Assembly (NCBI GenBank): GCA_009783115.1
Contig: WRHT01000028.1
Span: 1-10,675, forward strand
Length of the DNA stretch: 10,675 nt
Origin: Desulfovibrionaceae bacterium
GTDB lineage: Bacteria > Desulfobacterota > Desulfovibrionia > Desulfovibrionales > Desulfovibrionaceae
Reading direction: 5' to 3'
A program made the translations under genes and the position numbers. This document shows positions 6,516 to 10,675 of the stretch, piece by piece (within the stretch, counting starts at the first letter, position 1; every line of letters starts with the position of its first letter). The notes beneath the pieces were generated by a model. That model saw only the letters and a program-made list of their open reading frames with translations, did no database searches and was not told the origin of the DNA.

Positions 6516-7607
6516 ATGACTGCAAGCCCGCATAAAACCAGAGTGCTGGTTGGCCTCTCCGGGGGAGTGGATTCCTCGGTGGCCGCCCTGTTGCTTTTGG
6601 AGCAGGGTTACGCGGTGACCGGGGTGACCATGTCGGTCTATGACGGGCCGTCTGGTTCCGGGTCACGGAAGGGTTGCTATGATTGCGGGGAAGCGGAGGA
6701 TATTGCCTTCGCCGCCACGCTGGCCGGGCTTCTGGGTATTCAGCACCACATCGTTGACTGCTCCGGACCCTACCGGGAGCTGGTCCTGGATTATTTTCGG
6801 GAAACCTATCTGGCCGGTCAAACTCCCAACCCCTGCGTGCGCTGCAACTCCCTGCTCAAATTCGGGATTTTTCCGGCCCTGGCGCACGCGGCCGGACTGG
6901 AGCACGAATATTTTGCCACCGGCCATTACGCCAGGACGGAGCGCGACCCTGAATCCGGCCTGTATCGCCTGCGCCGAGGCCAGGATCAGCGCAAGGACCA
7001 GTCCTATTTTATCTACCGCCTGAACCAGGAGCAACTGGGGCGGACGCTTTTTCCCCTGGGAAACATGCGCAAGGAAGAGGTGCGCGCCCTGGCCGCCGGG
7101 TGGGGATTGCCCATGCACGATGCCCCGGACAGCCAGGATTTTTACTCCGGAGAGCACGCGAAACTTTTGAACCTGGAAGATCGTCCCGGCGATATTGTTG
7201 ATGCGTCCGGGCGGACGCTCGGGCGACACCGGGGTTTCTGGCATTTTACCCCCGGACAGCGAAAGGGCCTGGGTTTGGCCGCGCCTGCTCCTTTGTATGT
7301 GATCGGGGTGGACGCGGAGCGTAACCAAGTTCGCGTCGGACCTTATGCCCAAAGCCTCAGCCGGGCCTGCCTGGCAGGAGACATCTGCCTGCCTGTCCCT
7401 GGAGAATTGGAAAACCCCGGCCTAACCGTCCGCCTGCGCTCATCCCAGTCGCCCGCGCCGGCGCGGGCGCTTTGGGAAGCAGGCGGAGAGCGGCTGCGCG
7501 TGGATTTCGCCCAGCCCCAGTCCGGGGTGGCTCCGGGGCAGTCCCTGGTTTTTTACCTGGAAGATTTGGTAGTTGGCGGCGGGGTGATCCTGGAGGCTGT
7601 AGAATAG
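6516..7607 (+). CDS. mnmA: tRNA-uridine 2-sulfurtransferase MnmA, atypical cysteine pattern
   Basis: A 363-residue enzyme that adds sulfur to U34 of the tRNAs for Lys, Glu and Gln. Residues 1-215 form the PP-loop ATPase: the P-loop LSGGVDSS (14-21), GVTMSVY (36-42), TPNPCVRCN (103-111) and YFATGHYAR (132-140), then RKDQSYFIYRL (159-169). The central domain has PGDIV (residues 224-228), then TPGQRKGLG, and a beta-barrel C-terminus ends GGGVILEAVE. In the classical enzyme one cysteine sits in the NPxxxC loop (here C110) and the second in DSxxxCF. Here that second site reads DSQDFYSG (205-212), with tyrosine 210 in place of cysteine. An extra cysteine, C107, forms NPCVRC, and another CxxC pair occurs at C54 and C57 (KGCYDCGEAED). 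The protein may therefore use a different sulfur relay or an iron-sulfur cluster. The gene is alone on the plus strand and converges on rplL. Confidence 0.93.
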   Translation: MTASPHKTRVLVGLSGGVDSSVAALLLLEQGYAVTGVTMSVYDGPSGSGSRKGCYDCGEAEDIAFAATLAGLLGIQHHIVDCSGPYRELVLDYFRETYLAGQTPNPCVRCNSLLKFGIFPALAHAAGLEHEYFATGHYARTERDPESGLYRLRRGQDQRKDQSYFIYRLNQEQLGRTLFPLGNMRKEEVRALAAGWGLPMHDAPDSQDFYSGEHAKLLNLEDRPGDIVDASGRTLGRHRGFWHFTPGQRKGLGLAAPAPLYVIGVDAERNQVRVGPYAQSLSRACLAGDICLPVPGELENPGLTVRLRSSQSPAPARALWEAGGERLRVDFAQPQSGVAPGQSLVFYLEDLVVGGGVILEAVE

Positions 7608-7625
7608 CGCCGCCCTTCCCGCCGT

Positions 7626-7662
7626 AAAAAGCGGGCCGCGCCGGAATACATCCGGCGCGGCC
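7626..7662 (-). terminator. Intrinsic terminator after rplL, also facing mnmA
   Basis: A perfect 12-base stem, GGCCGCGCCGGA (7634-7645) with TCCGGCGCGGCC (7651-7662), encloses a five-base loop ATACA. Read on the minus strand it is followed by CGC and then TTTTT (7630-7626), the normal layout of a Rho-independent terminator, and it lies about 35 bases after the rplL stop. On the plus strand the trailing bases (TCCGTGTTT) form only a weak T-tract, so termination for mnmA would be less efficient. Confidence 0.85.
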
Positions 7663-7697
7663 TCCGTGTTTCCAAGCCGGAAAATTCCGGCGCAAGC

Positions 7698-8084
7698 TTA
7701 CTTGATCTCCACTTCCGCGCCGGCTTCCACGAGCTGCTTCTTGGCGTCTTCGGCCTTGTCCTTGGCAACGGCCTCCAAGATGCTGGAGGGGGCGCCGTCC
7801 ACCTTGTCCTTAGCTTCCTTGAGGCCAAGGCTGGTCAGGGCGCGCACTACCTTGATCACGTTGATCTTGTTGGCGCCGGCTGATTTAAGGATTACGTCGA
7901 ATTCGGTTTTTTCCTCTTCCGCCGGGGCGGCGGAGGCAGCCGGGGCCGCAGCCATGGCCACGGCCGGGGCGGCGGCGGAAACGCCGAATTTTTCTTCCAG
8001 TTCCTTGATGAACTGCGAAAGCTCAAGCACGGTCATGTTGGCGATGAAATCCACAACTTTTTCTTTGGTGACTGACGAGGACAT
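7698..8084 (-). CDS. rplL: 50S ribosomal protein L7/L12
   Basis: A 128-residue stalk protein that binds as dimers to L10 and recruits translation factors (EF-Tu, EF-G, IF2) to the ribosome. The N-terminal dimer helix region (about 1-33: [20 protein letters not shown]) is followed by an alanine/proline-rich hinge (about 36-56) and the globular C-terminal domain (about 57-128). That domain contains [37 protein letters not shown] and the ending EAGAEVEIK. Length and sequence are typical. The ATG has AAGGAG seven bases upstream (minus strand 8097-8092) and follows rplJ by 21 bases. A strong terminator lies just downstream, and rpoB does not follow, which is unusual (see findings). Confidence 0.98.
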   Translation of the reverse strand: MSSSVTKEKVVDFIANMTVLELSQFIKELEEKFGVSAAAPAVAMAAAPAASAAPAEEEKTEFDVILKSAGANKINVIKVVRALTSLGLKEAKDKVDGAPSSILEAVAKDKAEDAKKQLVEAGAEVEIK

Positions 8085-8105
8085 GGTTTTTCTCCTTGAT
8101 TTTGG

Positions 8106-8624
8106 CTAGGCGGCCTTTTTTTCTTCCACGGCCTTGAGCGCGTAGAGCAGCCCGCGAATGATGTTGCCGAAAAGCGACACAAAGTTGGTAGGCACGGCGT
8201 TCAACGTGCCCAGGGTCATGGCCAGAAGCTCCTGTTTGCCGGGGAGCTTGGCCAGGTCTTCCAGCTGCCTGGAGTTCAGCACCTGCCCTTCAAGGCTGGC
8301 GTGCTTGACGACCAGGGTTTTGCTGGTTTTTGCGCTGTCCGTGACAGCCTTGGCCAGGGCGACCGGATCTTCATGGCCGACGGCCACGCCGCAGTTCTCG
8401 CGGAACATGTCCTTGATCGCCTCGTGTTTGGTGCCGGTAAAGGCAATGCGCGCCAAGGTGTTTTTCACGATTACGAGCTCGCCGCCCGTAGCGCGAATCT
8501 TGACCCTGAGTTGCGTCATTTCTTCCACCGGCATGCCCTTGAAGTCGGAAACCACCGCGATGGGCGCGTCACTAACCGTGGATTTGATCCGGGCGATTAC
8601 TGCGGCTTTTTCGTCTCTGTTCAC
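8106..8624 (-). CDS. rplJ: 50S ribosomal protein L10
   Basis: A 172-residue base protein of the L7/L12 stalk. It binds 23S rRNA with L11 through its N-terminal domain and carries L12 dimers on a C-terminal helix. Visible family features are [31 protein letters not shown] text ([11 protein letters not shown]), [15 protein letters not shown] and the terminal helical [14 protein letters not shown]. The start is GTG (8624-8622), not ATG. AGGAG (minus strand 8635-8631) stands six bases upstream, and the protein begins [13 protein letters not shown] as expected. The 150-base leader upstream looks like an L10-binding RNA, implying autogenous control of rplJ and rplL together. Confidence 0.97.
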   Translation of the reverse strand: MNRDEKAAVIARIKSTVSDAPIAVVSDFKGMPVEEMTQLRVKIRATGGELVIVKNTLARIAFTGTKHEAIKDMFRENCGVAVGHEDPVALAKAVTDSAKTSKTLVVKHASLEGQVLNSRQLEDLAKLPGKQELLAMTLGTLNAVPTNFVSLFGNIIRGLLYALKAVEEKKAA

Positions 8625-8675
8625 TCGACTCTCCTGAATTGGGTGTTGCTGGTAGAATTACTGAGCCAAAAAGCA

Positions 8676-8730
8676 TCTCGGCAGGAGATTAAGGGCGGAA
8701 AGGTTCTTTCCGCCCGCCTGCTGTCTTCGA
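8676..8730 (-). promoter_or_regulatory. L10-leader-like autoregulatory RNA upstream of rplJL
   Basis: The 151-base gap between rplA and rplJ holds a strong minus-strand structure. A perfect ten-base hairpin pairs 8706-8715 with 8693-8702 around a three-base loop. It is extended by GCAGG (8721-8717) pairing with CCTGC (8685-8681), with an asymmetric bulge containing TTAATCT. The flanking motifs AGACAGCAGG on one side and TTAATCTCCTGCCGAG on the other match, from memory, the L10-leader consensus, where a kink-turn binds the L10(L12) complex and represses translation. The rest of the gap (8731-8775 and 8636-8675) shows nothing else definite. Confidence 0.78.
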
Positions 8731-8775
8731 CCCGGGAATTCTATGTCCTCTGCCAATATTTCGGGACGGCGCGGC

Positions 8776-9483
8776 CTATTTTTCGATGAACTTGCCGAGC
8801 GCCGCCGGATCCACCTTGAACCCCGGCCCCATGGTGGTGGAAACCGCCATGCCCGTCATGTAAGCGCCTTTGGCCGCCGAGGGGCGCAGACGGTTAACTT
8901 CGGCCAGGATGGTCTTGAGGTTGTCCAGGATTTTTTCCGGCCCGAAGGAGACCTTGCCCAATGGGGCATGGAGCACCCCGGCTTTGTCCACCCGGAATTC
9001 CACCCGGCCGCCCTTGACTTCCTTGACCGCCTTGCCCACGTCCATGGTCACGGTGCCGGTTTTGGCGTTGGGCATCAGGCCGCGCGGTCCGAGGATGCGC
9101 CCAATCTGCCCCACCAGAGCCATTACGTCAGGAGTGGCTATGGCCGAGTCAAAATCCAGGAAACCTTCCTTGACCTTGGCAACCAAGTCTTCGCCCCCCA
9201 CAAAATCGGCCCCGGCCGCCTTGGCTTCCGCTTCCTTGTCTCCCTTGCAGAACACCGCCACCCTCATGGTCTTGCCCAGACCGTGTGGAAGGGCGATGGC
9301 CCCGCGGACCATCTGGTCGGAATACTTGGGGTCAACCCCCAGGCGCAGAGCCAAATCCACCGTTTCGTCAAACTTGGCGTAGGAGGCGCTGATGGCCTTG
9401 CTTACAGCGTCCTCCACCGGGAGCTTGACCGAAAGATCAATATTTTCCACAGTCTTGCGGTATTTTTTTCCATGTTTGGGCAT
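8776..9483 (-). CDS. rplA: 50S ribosomal protein L1
   Basis: A 235-residue protein of the mobile L1 stalk, which guides the deacylated tRNA out of the E site; in many bacteria L1 also represses its own operon. Family features: the start [46 protein letters not shown], and the signature block [18 protein letters not shown] near the middle, ending [15 protein letters not shown] chose the ATG at 9483 because L1 usually begins MPKHGKK. An in-frame GTG at 9492 would add only MGI and cannot be excluded, since both have purine-rich sequence nearby (AAGG and GGTGGG). It follows rplK by about 90 bases, a gap that holds a hairpin without a T-tract. Confidence 0.97.
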   Translation of the reverse strand: MPKHGKKYRKTVENIDLSVKLPVEDAVSKAISASYAKFDETVDLALRLGVDPKYSDQMVRGAIALPHGLGKTMRVAVFCKGDKEAEAKAAGADFVGGEDLVAKVKEGFLDFDSAIATPDVMALVGQIGRILGPRGLMPNAKTGTVTMDVGKAVKEVKGGRVEFRVDKAGVLHAPLGKVSFGPEKILDNLKTILAEVNRLRPSAAKGAYMTGMAVSTTMGPGFKVDPAALGKFIEK

Positions 9484-9516
9484 TATACCCACCTTACCTT
9501 CACTCGTTTGAATCTC

Positions 9517-9548
9517 CTGCCGGTTCGCCCGTCCGGGATGGCCGGCAG
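9517..9548 (-). other. Intercistronic hairpin between rplK and rplA
   Basis: CTGCCGG (9517-9523) can pair with CCGGCAG (9542-9548) around an 18-base loop that itself holds a small CCCG/CGGG pair. No T-run follows in the direction of transcription, so it is unlikely to be a terminator. It could affect mRNA processing or stability, or be a regulatory protein-binding site. Confidence 0.3.
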
Positions 9549-9574
9549 TACGGTTGATTAAACGTCAGCTTGCC

Positions 9575-9997
9575 TTAGTTTACATCAAGACCCATGCTTC
9601 GGGCCGTGCCGATGATCGAACGCTTGGCCGCCTCCAAATCCTTGGCGGTCAGGTCCGGCAGTTTAAGGCGGGCGATGTCTTCCACGTCCTTCTGGCTGAC
9701 CGTGCCGATCTTGTTGCGGTTGGGTTCGCCGGAACCTTTGTCTTTTTTGGCGGCCTTGAGCAGCAATACCGGGGCCGGCGGGGTTTTGGTTATGAAACTG
9801 AAGGAACGATCCTGGTAAACCGTGATCACGGCAGGTATAACCGTGCCTTTCTGATCCGCGGTTTTGGCGTTGAAGGCCTTGCAGAACTCCATGATGTTCA
9901 GGCCGTGCTGCCCCAGGGCCGGACCGACCGGAGGAGAAGGGGTGGCCGCCCCGCCGGGGAGATGGAGTTTGATCTTGGCGATTTCTTTTTTGGCCAT
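9575..9997 (-). CDS. rplK: 50S ribosomal protein L11
   Basis: A 140-residue protein that binds the GTPase-associated centre of 23S rRNA, supports factor-dependent GTP hydrolysis and is needed for the RelA stringent response. The N-terminal domain has [20 protein letters not shown] with the proline-rich switch, then [18 protein letters not shown]. The C-terminal RNA-binding domain includes [19 protein letters not shown], then [14 protein letters not shown], and ends [15 protein letters not shown]. Length is typical. The ATG at 9997 has AAGGAAAAG upstream. It lies 30 bases after nusG in the secE-nusG-rplK-rplA order common to bacteria. Confidence 0.98.
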   Translation of the reverse strand: MAKKEIAKIKLHLPGGAATPSPPVGPALGQHGLNIMEFCKAFNAKTADQKGTVIPAVITVYQDRSFSFITKTPPAPVLLLKAAKKDKGSGEPNRNKIGTVSQKDVEDIARLKLPDLTAKDLEAAKRSIIGTARSMGLDVN

Positions 9998-10027
9998 GGT
10001 ACTTTTCCTTATTAAGCGAACAGGTTC

Positions 10028-10582
10028 CTAACCTTTGGAAACCTGCCCGAAATCAAGCTCAACCGGGGTCTGCCGGCCGAAGATGGATACGGAAACCCTG
10101 AGTTTGCCTTTGTCAAAATTGACGTCTTCCACCATCCCGTTGAAGCCCCCGAAAGGACCGTCAATCACCCGCACCTCGTCGCCGCGCTCGAAGTTGAATT
10201 TGGGCCGGGGTTGCTCGTGCCTGGTTTCCATCATGGCGATGATACGTTCGGCCTCGCTGTCCAGCATGGGTGTGGGGCGGTTTTTTCCACCCACAAAGCC
10301 GGTCACCTTGGGTATGGACTGGATGAGGTGCCAGGAAGCGTCGTTCATGGTCATGCGCACCATCACGTAACCTGGAAAAAACTTGCGGGTGGAGGTTTTT
10401 TTGGCGCCGTGGGCCAGCTCGATGATACGCTCGGTGGGGATGATTACCTCTTCGATGGCCCCGGCATCCTGTCCGGTGCGCATCATTTCACGGATAGTCA
10501 GTTCCACCCGGTTTTCAAAACCGGAGTATGTATGCACTATGTACCAGCGCTTGCGAGGCTGGCCGGTTTCATTCTCGATCAT
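10028..10582 (-). CDS. nusG: Transcription termination/antitermination factor NusG
   Basis: A 184-residue NusG, which binds the RNA polymerase clamp, suppresses or promotes pausing, assists Rho and can link polymerase to the ribosome. The NGN domain (about 12-115) shows [25 protein letters not shown] and [12 protein letters not shown], then VTGFVGG. The C-terminal KOW domain (about 130-180) shows [19 protein letters not shown], then [12 protein letters not shown], and ends [12 protein letters not shown]. The ATG at 10582 is separated from the secE stop (10586-10584) by one base, so translation is probably coupled; no strong Shine-Dalgarno sequence is seen. Length and motifs are normal. Confidence 0.98.
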   Translation of the reverse strand: MIENETGQPRKRWYIVHTYSGFENRVELTIREMMRTGQDAGAIEEVIIPTERIIELAHGAKKTSTRKFFPGYVMVRMTMNDASWHLIQSIPKVTGFVGGKNRPTPMLDSEAERIIAMMETRHEQPRPKFNFERGDEVRVIDGPFGGFNGMVEDVNFDKGKLRVSVSIFGRQTPVELDFGQVSKG

Positions 10583-10583
10583 C

Positions 10584-10675
10584 TCACATACCCAGCGAGG
10601 TTATGGCCTGGACTATCCGGACCAGCGCGTAATCAATAACGCCGAGGAAGATGGACATTATGGCGACCAGGATAA
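10584..10675 (-). CDS. secE: Preprotein translocase subunit SecE, C-terminal end (5' part outside window)
   Basis: The minus strand reads an open frame of 29 residues into the window edge, stopping with TGA at 10586-10584. It begins ILVAIMSIFLGVIDYALVR and ends IVQAITSLGM. This is the terminal membrane helix and short amphipathic tail typical of SecE, the small subunit that clamps SecY in the inner-membrane translocon. Its position directly upstream of nusG is the standard bacterial arrangement and supports the call. The frame is too short for length-filtered ORF calling. Confidence 0.88.
   Translation of the reverse strand, partial: ILVAIMSIFLGVIDYALVRIVQAITSLGM

Noticed and set aside
6663..7352. 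Minus-strand open frame opposite mnmA
   Set aside because: Antisense shadow of a complete mnmA; no recognisable motif.
1..10675. CRISPR array, tRNA, rRNA, transposase or prophage genes
   Set aside because: I saw no regularly spaced repeats, tRNA- or rRNA-like sequence, recombinase or transposase motifs, or terminal inverted repeats in the window.

Overview
The window is a 10.7 kb piece of a GC-rich bacterial chromosome. It is made mostly of housekeeping genes on the minus strand, with one small AT-rich accessory island near the left end. The gene set (folate-type TrmFO, E. coli-like CysK, ModC-like ATPase, secE-nusG-rplKAJL) and the protein style suggest a proteobacterium-like lineage, possibly a sulfate reducer of the Desulfovibrionales. 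That placement is inference from general resemblance, not from a search.

Layout. (1) Positions 1-244, plus strand: the 3' end of a molybdate-type ABC transporter ATPase (ModC-like) that stops right after the nucleotide-binding domain. (2) Positions 250-889: an AT-rich island with a RelB/RelE-type toxin-antitoxin pair on the plus strand (412-636 and 620-889). It has a near-consensus promoter whose -10 box lies in a perfect inverted repeat. A 38-codon reading frame with a strong Shine-Dalgarno sequence diverges from it on the minus strand. (3) Positions 931-6389, minus strand, tightly packed and probably one operon read from right to left: cysK, trmFO, a family 2 glycosyltransferase and typA. 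(4) Positions 6390-6515: a divergent promoter region. (5) Positions 6516-7607, plus strand: mnmA, with an unusual cysteine pattern. (6) Positions 7626-7662: a strong hairpin terminator between convergent mnmA and rplL. (7) Positions 7698-10675, minus strand: secE (partial), nusG, rplK, rplA, an L10-leader-like RNA, rplJ and rplL.

How the genes fit together. The right half is the classical secretion/transcription/ribosome cluster: SecE (translocon), NusG (elongation factor), L11 and L1, then L10 and L7/L12 (the GTPase stalk) under an autogenous leader. TypA is a ribosome-associated GTPase, and TrmFO and MnmA both modify tRNA (m5U54 and s2U34), so most of the window serves translation. CysK makes cysteine, the ultimate sulfur source for MnmA thiolation; its divergence from mnmA may be coincidental.

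Most notable points: MnmA lacks the usual second catalytic cysteine but has two CxxC-type motifs. The normally conserved rplJL-rpoBC junction is broken by a terminator and mnmA. The toxin-antitoxin promoter is flanked by an unrecognised divergent small ORF. I did not find convincing evidence for a wholly new multi-gene system.
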